Source of the DNA: Oscillospiraceae bacterium
GTDB lineage: Bacteria; Bacillota; Clostridia; Oscillospirales; Oscillospiraceae
Length of the DNA stretch: 6,779 bases
Direction: 5' to 3'
NCBI GenBank assembly: GCA_016290695.1
Contig: JAEEUX010000142.1
Coordinates: 1 to 6,779, forward strand
In this document: positions 1-5,552 of the stretch, piece by piece
How positions within the stretch are numbered: the first letter of the stretch is position 1
Layout: every line of letters starts with the position of its first letter
Notes under the pieces: generated by a model
The model's input: only the letters and a program-made list of their open reading frames with translations
Database searches by the model: none
What the model was told of the DNA's origin: nothing
Translations under genes and position numbers: made by a program

Positions 1-1208
1 TGAACGAGAAAATCTACAGCGTTACGGAACTTAATGCCCGCATTAAGAACCTTATCGAAGGAGATAAGGAATTTGACGGAATATACGTTCGCGGCGAGCT
101 GTCAAACTATAAGATATACCCCTCGGGGCACCATTATTTCACGATCAAGGATAAGGAAGCCACGCTTCGCTGCGTGATGTTCAAGTCCAGCGCCGTGAAG
201 CTCAGGTTCCGCCCGGAAAACGGTATGCAGGTGATAGCGTTCGGAAGGATCGCCGTATACCCGCGCGACGGGGCGTACCAGCTTTACTGCGGCTCAATCA
301 CGCCGGACGGCGTGGGCGACCTGTACCTTGCCTTTGAGCAACTCAGGGACAGGCTTTTCAAGGAGGGCCTGTTCAATAAGGAACTGAAAAAGCCCATCCC
401 GCCATATCCGGAGCGCATCGCGCTTGTTACCTCTTCCGCAGGCGCAGCCGTGCGCGACATGATAAGGGTGCTGCGCCACAGGTTCCCGATAGCGAAGGTG
501 ATACTTATGCCGGTGCGGGTGCAGGGCGTCGAAGCGCCGCCGGAGATAGTGTCCGCTATTAAATACGCCAACCGCTGGAAAATAGCCGATTTGATGATAG
601 TCGGCAGAGGCGGCGGCTCGATTGAGGATTTGTGGGCCTTTAACGACGAGCGAGTTGCCCGCGCGATTTTTGAGTCTGAGATACCGGTCATCTCCGCCGT
701 GGGGCATGAGCCGGACGTTACTATCGCCGACTATGTCGCCGACCTTCGCGCGGCGACGCCTTCTAACGGCGCGGAGCTCGCCGTTCCGGACAAAACGAAG
801 CTCCACGAGGTTTTCGGCGCGAGCGAAAAGCGCATGGCCTCCGCCCTTGCGCGAAAGCTGGAGGCTTGCCGCGAAAACCTTTCAAAGCTCAGCGAAAACA
901 GGGAGCTGAAAAGCCCCCTTGCATATATTGAAGACAAGCGCCTGCGCCTTGATTACGACGCGGAGCATCTTGCTTTGGGCGCTTACGACATAGTAAGCCG
1001 CAGGAAAAACCGCTTTTCCGCGCTTGCCGCCGGACTCGACGCGATGAGCCCGCTGAAGGTTCTCGGCAGAGGCTACTGCGTGGCAAGCGGAGCGGACGGC
1101 GCGGTGGTCAGATCAGTCGCGCAGTTAAAAAAAGGCGACGAGCTCACGCTTAGATTACCCGACGGCGCGGCTCGCTGCGAGCTTACGGAGGTAACAGAAA
1201 ATGCCTGA
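1..1208 (+). CDS. xseA: Exodeoxyribonuclease VII large subunit (first base of start codon outside window)
   Basis: This is the catalytic subunit of ExoVII, a cytoplasmic single-strand-specific nuclease that, with several XseB subunits, degrades ssDNA to oligonucleotides in repair and recombination. The window opens with TG followed in frame by AAC GAG AAA, so the start codon is almost certainly NTG with its first base just outside; the protein then has 402 residues, normal for the family, beginning MNEKIYSVTELN. Residues about 5-100 form the N-terminal OB-fold (GELSNYK, GHHYFTIKD, PDGVG). The catalytic domain follows, with AAVRD (D153), GRGGGSIEDLWAFN (R203) and AVGHEPDVTIADYVADLRAATP (split here by residues H236 and D239). 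These four residues align, two positions lower, with D155, R205, H238 and D241 reported as important in E. coli XseA. Residues about 265-380 are the helical region that carries XseB, and the tail contains the conserved LxRGY motif. It overlaps xseB by 8 nt. Family assignment is certain; upstream promoter and RBS are not visible. Confidence 0.97.
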   Translation, partial: NEKIYSVTELNARIKNLIEGDKEFDGIYVRGELSNYKIYPSGHHYFTIKDKEATLRCVMFKSSAVKLRFRPENGMQVIAFGRIAVYPRDGAYQLYCGSITPDGVGDLYLAFEQLRDRLFKEGLFNKELKKPIPPYPERIALVTSSAGAAVRDMIRVLRHRFPIAKVILMPVRVQGVEAPPEIVSAIKYANRWKIADLMIVGRGGGSIEDLWAFNDERVARAIFESEIPVISAVGHEPDVTIADYVADLRAATPSNGAELAVPDKTKLHEVFGASEKRMASALARKLEACRENLSKLSENRELKSPLAYIEDKRLRLDYDAEHLALGAYDIVSRRKNRFSALAAGLDAMSPLKVLGRGYCVASGADGAVVRSVAQLKKGDELTLRLPDGAARCELTEVTENA

Positions 1209-1434
1209 AAAACTTACTTTTGAGCAATCCATGGCTCGCCTTGAGGAAATAGTGAAGGCTCTTGAAAAGGGCGACGTCAGCCTCGAAAATGCGCTTTCCA
1301 TGTTTGAAGAGGGAACCAAGCTCGTCAAGAACTGTTCCAAGCTCCTCGATACCGCCGAGCAGAAGATAGTCAAGCTCATGAAGGGCGCGGACGGCGCGCC
1401 CGTGGAAACGGAATTTGAAGCCGATGAACAGTGA
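1201..1434 (+). CDS. xseB: Exodeoxyribonuclease VII small subunit
   Basis: This small helical subunit binds the long helical arm of XseA and is needed for ExoVII activity. The 77-residue product has the usual family length and signature: FEQSMARLEEIVKALEKGD, then a helix with SLENALSMFEEG, then KNCSKLLDTAEQKI. The fold is a two-helix hairpin. The start is well supported: GGAGG at 1187-1191 lies 9 nt before ATG 1201, inside the end of xseA, and the xseA stop (1206-1208) falls within the first codons, so translation is probably coupled and the two subunits are made together. Its own 3' end overlaps the start of ispA. The acidic tail after residue 60 is poorly conserved in the family. Confidence 0.96.
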   Translation: MPEKLTFEQSMARLEEIVKALEKGDVSLENALSMFEEGTKLVKNCSKLLDTAEQKIVKLMKGADGAPVETEFEADEQ

Positions 1435-2302
1435 CGCGCTCCTGCGCGATTATAAGGCGCAGATCGAAAAACGGCTCGCGGAGCTGCTGCCGGAAAGAGC
1501 AGTTCCTCATGCAAGGCTCTCCGAAGCCATGCGCTATAGCCTCATGGCCGGGGGAAAGCGCCTCAGACCGATACTGACGATGGCGTTTTGCGCCGCGTCG
1601 GGCCAAAATGCAGCTGAAGGACTCGATTTTGGCTGTGCAGTAGAAATACTTCACACCTATTCCCTCATACATGACGATTTGCCCTGTATGGACAACGACG
1701 AGCTTCGGCGCGGAAAACCGACAAACCATGTGATTTACGGAGAATGGCTTGCTCTTTTGGCGGGCGACGCTTTGCAGGCAGAGGCTTTTTCGGTTATCGC
1801 CTCAGCCGGAAAATCGCCGGAACTCACTGTAAATGCTGTAAAGGTCCTTTCCTTTGCAGCGGGATTTGGCGGGATTTGCGGCGGGCAGTACCTCGATCTT
1901 GTCGGAGAAGAAGAAAAACAGGAAGAAAACGAACTGAAGCTCATGCATGAGATGAAAACCGCGGCGCTCATTGCCGCCTCATGTGAGCTTGGCTGCATAG
2001 CCGCAGGCGCGGACGAAGCGCAGCGAGCTGCGGCGCGAGAGTATGGGCAAAGGCTTGGCCTTGCCTTCCAGCTTAGGGACGATATCCTCGACGTCGAGGG
2101 CACGACGGAGGAACTCGGGAAGACTGTCGGCTCCGACGAAAAGAATCAGAAGACTAATTTCATTTCCCTGTATGGGCTTGAAAACTGCCAAAAACTCGTC
2201 GCGGAGAATACCGCCCTGGCAAAGAGCGCTTTAAATTCAGCCTTCGCAGACACGCAGCTCCTTTGCTATATCGCGGACAGCCTTGTAAAGCGCAATACGT
2301 AA
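1424..2302 (+). CDS. ispA: Short-chain polyprenyl diphosphate synthase, probably (2E,6E)-farnesyl diphosphate synthase
   Basis: This cytoplasmic trans-prenyltransferase condenses IPP with DMAPP and GPP to give farnesyl diphosphate, the precursor of undecaprenyl phosphate and quinones. With the start at ATG 1424 the product has 292 residues, close to E. coli IspA. Visible motifs are GGKRLRP (43-49, diphosphate binding), the first Asp-rich motif DDLPCMDND (84-92, with the two-residue insertion of bacterial type II FPP synthases), LLAGDALQ, GQYLDL, the second Asp-rich motif LRDDILD (D219, D220, D223), and GKTVGSDEKNQKTNF. Both Mg2+-binding motifs are intact, so the enzyme should be active. The start overlaps xseB by 11 nt, suggesting coupling. 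A TTG at 1415 would add three residues (M-K-P); neither start has a strong Shine-Dalgarno, so ATG is preferred only as the commoner codon. Chain length is inferred from family resemblance; a geranylgeranyl product cannot be excluded from sequence. Confidence 0.94.
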   Translation: MNSDALLRDYKAQIEKRLAELLPERAVPHARLSEAMRYSLMAGGKRLRPILTMAFCAASGQNAAEGLDFGCAVEILHTYSLIHDDLPCMDNDELRRGKPTNHVIYGEWLALLAGDALQAEAFSVIASAGKSPELTVNAVKVLSFAAGFGGICGGQYLDLVGEEEKQEENELKLMHEMKTAALIAASCELGCIAAGADEAQRAAAREYGQRLGLAFQLRDDILDVEGTTEELGKTVGSDEKNQKTNFISLYGLENCQKLVAENTALAKSALNSAFADTQLLCYIADSLVKRNT

Positions 2303-2367
2303 TAATTGATGTAATATCAATAATATACATTAAAAATACATATTTTAAATTTGAAAGGGGTATTTTT
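2303..2367 (+). promoter_or_regulatory. AT-rich intergenic region, likely promoter of the SPFH/DUF4428 unit
   Basis: The 65 bp between ispA and the SPFH gene are very AT-rich against GC-rich flanks, and contain no ORF and no hairpin with a T-tract, so ispA transcription may read through. ATTGAT (2305-2310) and ATCAAT (2316-2321) form a small inverted repeat with a 5-nt spacer, possibly an operator. TTGATG at 2306-2311 resembles a -35 box, and several weak -10-like hexamers follow (for example TACATT at 2326-2331, spacing 14), but no pair has ideal spacing, so the promoter position is not assigned. The ribosome binding site AAAGGGG (2354-2360) lies 7 nt before ATG 2368. Confidence 0.4.
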
Positions 2368-3678
2368 ATGGGACTTATCAAAGCGGCGCTCGGCGCTGCG
2401 GGCGGCGTTCTTGCCGACCAGTGGAAAGAATATTTTTATTGTGAAGCCATTCCGGCGGACGTTCTTGCGGTCAAGGGCTGGAAGCGTGAATCAGGCCGTT
2501 CAAGCAACACCAAGGGCGGCGACAATATCATCTCCAACGGCTCCGTTATCGCCGTCGCGGACGGGCAGTGCATGATGATAGTAGAGCAGGGCAAGGTCGT
2601 CGACGTATGCGCCGAGCCGGGTGAATACACCTACGATATGTCCACCGAACCCTCCATTTTCTGCGGCAGCCTCGGCCAGAGCATCATCGACGTATTCAAA
2701 AACGTCGGAAAGCGTTTCACCTTTGGCGGCGAAGCCCCCAAGGATCAGCGCGTTTACTATTTCAACACCAAGGAGATTATCGGGAATAAGTACGGAACTC
2801 CTTCTCCCGTTCCTTTCCGCGTCGTAGATGAGCGCGCGGGCATAGACATAGATATCTCCATCCGCTGCTTCGGCGAATACAGCTATAAGCTCGTTAACCC
2901 CCTGCTTTTCTATACGAATATCTGCGGCAATATGAGCGACGTGTTTGACCGCTCGGAAATCGACAGCCAGCTTAAGAGCGAGCTGCTCACGGCTCTCCAG
3001 CCCGCGTTTGCCCGCATTTCCGAGATGGGCATACGCTATTCCGCCCTGCCCGGACACACCGATGAGCTTGCAAAGATACTCAAGGAGGTTCTTTCCGAGC
3101 AGTGGCGCGATTACAGAGGCATAGAGATCCAGCGCGTCGGCGTTTCCTCCGTCAAGGCCAACGAGGAAGACGAGGCCATGATAAAGGAGATGCAGAAGAG
3201 CGCCGCTTACATGGATCCCACCCGCGCGGCAGCTTCTCAGATTTCCGCCCAGAACGACGCCATGCGCGCTGCGGCTGCCAACAAGGGCGGCGCAGCCATC
3301 GGCTTCATGGGTATGAACATGGCGCAGGGCGCTATGGGCAACAATGCCGCGAACCTCTTCCAGATGGGCCAGCAGCAGGCCGCCGCTCAGCAGGCAGCGT
3401 CCGCCGCGGATAGCTGGAAATGCCCCTCCTGCGGCGCTATGGTAAATGGAAAATTCTGCCCCGAGTGCGGCGCAAAGAAGCCGGAGGATGGCTGGACCTG
3501 CTCCTGCGGCGCTGTGAACAAGGGCAAGTTCTGCTCCGAATGCGGTGCAAAGAAGCCGGCAGGCGTCCCGCAGTATAAGTGCGACAAATGCGGCTGGGAG
3601 CCTCCGAAGGGCTCTACTCCGCCTAAGTTCTGCCCCGAGTGCGGCGACCCGTTTGACGACGGCGACATAGTACAGTAA
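2368..3678 (+). CDS. SPFH-domain protein with three C-terminal zinc ribbons (YdjI / 'virion core protein-like' family)
   Basis: The 436-residue product starts at ATG 2368, chosen because AAAGGGG lies 7 nt upstream and the family begins MGLIKA...ADQWKEYFYC. The N-terminus (1-18) is a short glycine/alanine-rich hydrophobic segment that may associate with the membrane. Residues about 20-290 form the conserved SPFH/band-7-like region (ISNGSVIAVADGQCMMIVEQ; EPGEYTYD; KEIIGNKYGTPSPVPFRV). A predicted helical stretch rich in Glu, Ala and Met follows (about 260-315), then a low-complexity Ala/Gln/Asn/Met linker (about 300-348). The tail holds three zinc ribbons: C352/C355/C364/C367, C378/C380/C389/C392 and C405/C408/C422/C425. 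B. subtilis YdjI, in the pspA operon, is a membrane-linked relative. SPFH proteins generally form oligomeric membrane scaffolds; that role is inference here. It is followed after 76 nt by a DUF4428 gene, which it probably works with. No PspA gene is in view. Molecular function is unknown. Confidence 0.88.
   Translation: MGLIKAALGAAGGVLADQWKEYFYCEAIPADVLAVKGWKRESGRSSNTKGGDNIISNGSVIAVADGQCMMIVEQGKVVDVCAEPGEYTYDMSTEPSIFCGSLGQSIIDVFKNVGKRFTFGGEAPKDQRVYYFNTKEIIGNKYGTPSPVPFRVVDERAGIDIDISIRCFGEYSYKLVNPLLFYTNICGNMSDVFDRSEIDSQLKSELLTALQPAFARISEMGIRYSALPGHTDELAKILKEVLSEQWRDYRGIEIQRVGVSSVKANEEDEAMIKEMQKSAAYMDPTRAAASQISAQNDAMRAAAANKGGAAIGFMGMNMAQGAMGNNAANLFQMGQQQAAAQQAASAADSWKCPSCGAMVNGKFCPECGAKKPEDGWTCSCGAVNKGKFCSECGAKKPAGVPQYKCDKCGWEPPKGSTPPKFCPECGDPFDDGDIVQ
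3421..3570 (+). repeat. Tandem duplication of a zinc-ribbon unit inside the SPFH gene
   Basis: The DNA for the first two zinc ribbons is repeated. Positions 3451-3483 and 3526-3558 (75 nt apart) differ at 4 of 33 bases; three changes are silent and one gives Pro to Ser. The upstream halves (from 3421 and from 3499) are 78 nt apart because the second copy lacks one codon: Cys-Pro-Ser-Cys has become Cys-Ser-Cys. The repeat stays in frame, so the protein gains a second ribbon with a CxC knuckle. The third ribbon (3580-3642) is more divergent, with 13 rather than 8 residues between its cysteine pairs. Confidence 0.75.
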
Positions 3679-3683
3679 TATAA

Positions 3684-3736
3684 TGCGCAGCGCCGCACGG
3701 CTCCGCTTTACGGCGGCTCCGGCGGCGCTGTCTGCA
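3684..3736 (+). other. GC-rich intergenic hairpin between the SPFH and DUF4428 genes
   Basis: CAGCGCCGC (3688-3696) is the exact reverse complement of GCGGCGCTG (3722-3730). TGC (3684-3686) and GCA (3734-3736) can extend the stem beyond a small internal loop, and a short inner stem CCG/CGG (3703-3705 / 3711-3713) is possible in the loop. No T-tract follows, so it is not a standard intrinsic terminator. It sits directly after the SPFH stop codon and ends just before the GGAGG of the next gene. It could slow or partly stop transcription, protect the upstream mRNA from 3' exonucleases, or be one copy of a genomic interspersed repeat. The structure is visible; the role is unknown. Confidence 0.45.
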
Positions 3737-3754
3737 ATGACGGAGGCTAATGAA

Positions 3755-4525
3755 ATGGGACTTTTTGATAAAAAATTTTGCGATATATGCGGCGAAAAAA
3801 TCGGCCTTCTCGGAAACCGCAAGCTTGAGGACGGCAACCTTTGCAAGGACTGCGCGAAGAAGCTTTCGCCCTGGTTTTCCGAGAGACGGCACTCGACGGT
3901 GAGCGACATAAAGCAGCAGCTTGAATACCGCGAGGCTAACAAGGAAAAGGTCGCGGCCTTCCACACCACGCGCACGCTCGGGAAGAACATGAAGATCCTC
4001 TTCGACGAGGACGCGGAGAAGTTCATGGTCAGCTCCGCAAGAGACCTCAAAGAAGCAAACCCCGACGTCCTCGCGTTTTCCGACGTTACCGGCTGCCGCC
4101 TCGACATAGACGAAGACAGAACCGAAATTATGCGCAAGACGCCGGACGGCAAGGAACACAGCTATATTCCGCCGAGATATACTTATTCCTATGATTTTAA
4201 TATAACAATTAATGTTAACAATCCTTATTTTGACGAGATAAACTTCCGTCTTAATGATTCGAGCCTTGAGATAGACACCCAGCCCGTGGTGAACGGAAAA
4301 GTAAACACGTCCTTCGACCCCGCGGAGAACGTGGATTACCGTGAGTACGTCACGATGGGCGAGGAGATAAAGTCCATGCTGCTCAAGCTTCGCCAGGACG
4401 CGCGCGATAATATGGCCGCTGCCGCGAAGCCGAAGCAGGCGGTGACCTGCCCCTCCTGCGGCGCGACGACCGTTCCGGATGCGAACGGCTGCTGCGAATA
4501 CTGCGGCGGCGCGCTCAATGCATAA
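3755..4525 (+). CDS. DUF4428-type protein with N- and C-terminal zinc-binding modules
   Basis: The 256-residue product is soluble with no signal peptide. The N-terminus carries a DUF4428-like zinc module: C9/C12 and C30/C33 framing a KLEDGNLCKDCAKKLSPWF segment. The middle (about 85-195) is a predicted beta-rich region of acidic and aromatic residues (FSDVTGCRLDIDED; a Tyr/Asn-rich stretch near 145-165) that might be a PH-like fold; this is inference only. Residues about 195-225 are helical and charged, followed by a zinc ribbon C232/C235 ... C246 or C247/C250 and the end GGALNA. ATG 3755 is chosen because CGGAGG (3741-3746) lies 8 nt upstream and the family begins MGLFDKK; in-frame ATGs at 3737 and 3683 would add a non-conserved leader running back through the intergenic hairpin. 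It is probably co-transcribed with the SPFH gene and ends at a strong terminator. DUF4428 proteins have no established function that I know of; a role as a partner or adaptor of the SPFH protein is a guess from adjacency. Confidence 0.85.
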   Translation: MGLFDKKFCDICGEKIGLLGNRKLEDGNLCKDCAKKLSPWFSERRHSTVSDIKQQLEYREANKEKVAAFHTTRTLGKNMKILFDEDAEKFMVSSARDLKEANPDVLAFSDVTGCRLDIDEDRTEIMRKTPDGKEHSYIPPRYTYSYDFNITINVNNPYFDEINFRLNDSSLEIDTQPVVNGKVNTSFDPAENVDYREYVTMGEEIKSMLLKLRQDARDNMAAAAKPKQAVTCPSCGATTVPDANGCCEYCGGALNA

Positions 4526-4540
4526 ATAGTTTATATTTAC

Positions 4541-4587
4541 AAAAAACATCCCGTTTTCTTTTGAAAGCGGGATGTTATATTATTTTT
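4541..4587. terminator. Bidirectional intrinsic terminator
   Basis: AACATCCCG (4545-4553) pairs exactly with CGGGATGTT (4568-4576). The stem continues inward through one G-U pair, three A-U pairs and a C-G pair to a TTTT tetraloop (4559-4562), about 14 pairs in all. On the + strand it is followed by an AT-rich stretch with TTTTTT (4583-4588), ending the DUF4428 transcript 20 nt after its stop. On the - strand it is followed at once by a run of T (complement of 4541-4546), ending the EamA transcript; the hairpin begins 4 nt after the EamA stop codon. One element thus serves two converging genes. Confidence 0.9.
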
Positions 4588-5482
4588 TGTGCCGTCCGAG
4601 CATTTTGCCTATGGGCAGCTCGCTGACTATTGCCGCGCCGAGGACGAGTATCGCGCCGATAATACCGGTCGTGCCGAGCTCTTCGCCCAGGAGAAGCGCA
4701 GACAGGATTATCGCAACGATGGGGTCGATGTAGCTGAAAAGTGCCGCAGTTTGCGCCTTTAATCCGTCCAGCGCGCTGAAATACAGCGCGTAGGCTATAC
4801 CCGTGTGGAAGACGCCGAGAATAAGAACCAGGATTACGGAACGCGCGGAAAAATCAGCCCCGTTAAACGCTCCAGTTATGAGACAGTAGGGCAGGAGGAC
4901 AAGGGCGGAGGAGCTAAGTTGTATAACCGTCCTGTCGTAAGCCGGGACGCCGGAAACCCTCTTGTTCAGAAAAATAACTGAGGCGTAGAGCACCGCCGCA
5001 GCAAGCCCGAAAAGTATGCCTGGCAGTTCTGCCCGGGAGGCTCCGTTCAATTCCGTGAGCCCTGAGACGAGCACCATTCCGGCGAGCGCGGCCAGAATAC
5101 AGAGCGCGTTTTTGGCGCTGAGCTTTTCCTTCAGAATAAAGGGAGAAGCCGCCATGACGAAGAGCGGCGCCATGTAATAGCACAGTGTAGCGACGGCGAC
5201 GCTTGTGTAATTATACGCTTCAAAAAGAAAAATCCAGTTTGCTCCGATAAGCGCGCCGGAAACGCAGAGAAGCGGCATCTGCCCCTTCAGCTTATCGCGC
5301 GAAAAGCGCCGCCTGCCAAGCTTCATAAAAGCAAAAAGCACCGCCGCGCCTATCGCGCCGCGGGAAAAAGCTATGGCAGCGGAGGAAAGCCCAATGCTTC
5401 GCCGGAAAACGCCAATGCTGCCGTATAGAAGCATTGCCAGCACGAGGAAAACCATGTCCCTGCCTTTGTTTTGTGTTCTCAT
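4580..5482 (-). CDS. EamA/DMT-superfamily membrane transporter
   Basis: The 300-residue integral membrane protein has ten predicted helices (about 9-27, 34-54, 70-88, 95-115, 124-142, 154-172, 185-205, 215-235, 244-264, 270-288) in two homologous EamA halves of five. Family hallmarks are the matching ends of each half: MAPLFVMAASPFILKEKLS in the first and YIDPIVAIILSALLLGEEL in the second, plus a basic C-terminal tail (GRHKK) expected in the cytoplasm. Members export or import metabolites such as amino acids, nucleosides or sugars; the substrate cannot be told from sequence. The start at 5482 is supported by AAGGAG (complement of 5489-5494) 6 nt upstream. It lies downstream of the amino-acid ABC genes on the same strand but is separated by their terminator, so it is probably its own transcription unit. 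It converges on the DUF4428 gene. Confidence 0.93.
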   Translation of the reverse strand: MRTQNKGRDMVFLVLAMLLYGSIGVFRRSIGLSSAAIAFSRGAIGAAVLFAFMKLGRRRFSRDKLKGQMPLLCVSGALIGANWIFLFEAYNYTSVAVATLCYYMAPLFVMAASPFILKEKLSAKNALCILAALAGMVLVSGLTELNGASRAELPGILFGLAAAVLYASVIFLNKRVSGVPAYDRTVIQLSSSALVLLPYCLITGAFNGADFSARSVILVLILGVFHTGIAYALYFSALDGLKAQTAALFSYIDPIVAIILSALLLGEELGTTGIIGAILVLGAAIVSELPIGKMLGRHKK

Positions 5483-5505
5483 TTTCCGCTCCTTGACCTT
5501 GGTGG

Positions 5506-5511
5506 AGTATA
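5506..5511 (-). promoter_or_regulatory. Possible -10 box of the EamA transporter gene
   Basis: On the - strand the sequence TATACT (complement of 5506-5511) directly follows the T-tract of the preceding terminator and lies 23 nt before the EamA start codon. It matches the TATAAT consensus at five of six bases. No good TTGACA-like -35 box lies at 16-18 nt because that position falls inside the terminator stem. A promoter here would give a very short leader that still includes the ribosome binding site. Alternatively the gene is served by read-through. Confidence 0.3.
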
Positions 5512-5543
5512 GTAAAAAACGCGCTGCAAAAGCGCAGCGCGTT
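5512..5543 (-). terminator. Intrinsic terminator of the amino-acid ABC transporter operon
   Basis: AACGCGCTGC (5518-5527) and GCAGCGCGTT (5534-5543) form a perfect 10-bp GC-rich stem with a 6-nt loop. Read on the - strand the stem is followed by a run of six T (complement of 5514-5519, partly shared with the stem end), as expected for Rho-independent termination. It lies 9 nt after the ATPase stop codon. On the + strand no T-tract follows, so it works in one direction only. Confidence 0.87.
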
Positions 5544-5552
5544 CATATGCTC

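Noticed and set aside
294..806. A 170-codon - strand frame inside xseA
   Set aside because: It is antisense to the most conserved catalytic part of xseA, with no motif and no ribosome binding site to support it.
3421..3642. The 'virion core protein' label read as evidence of viral or prophage origin
   Set aside because: The name comes from distant similarity to a poxvirus annotation. The protein is a bacterial SPFH/zinc-ribbon family member and no phage genes are nearby.
3683..3754. A longer N-terminus for the DUF4428 protein from ATG 3683 or 3737
   Set aside because: The added residues are not family-like and run through the hairpin; the CGGAGG at 3741-3746 fits ATG 3755.
2500..4152. A 550-codon open frame on the - strand spanning the SPFH and DUF4428 genes
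   Set aside because: It lies wholly antisense to two well-supported + strand genes, crosses their boundary, shows no recognisable domain, and is explained by the GC-biased codon use of the sense genes.
3623..4549. A 308-codon - strand frame opposite the DUF4428 gene
   Set aside because: It is a shadow of the sense gene: it has no family resemblance, low-complexity arginine-rich ends, and would start inside the terminator hairpin.
5518..5543. The 10-bp inverted repeat considered as an operator or attachment site
   Set aside because: Its position 9 nt after a stop codon with a T-tract on the - strand fits an intrinsic terminator fully.
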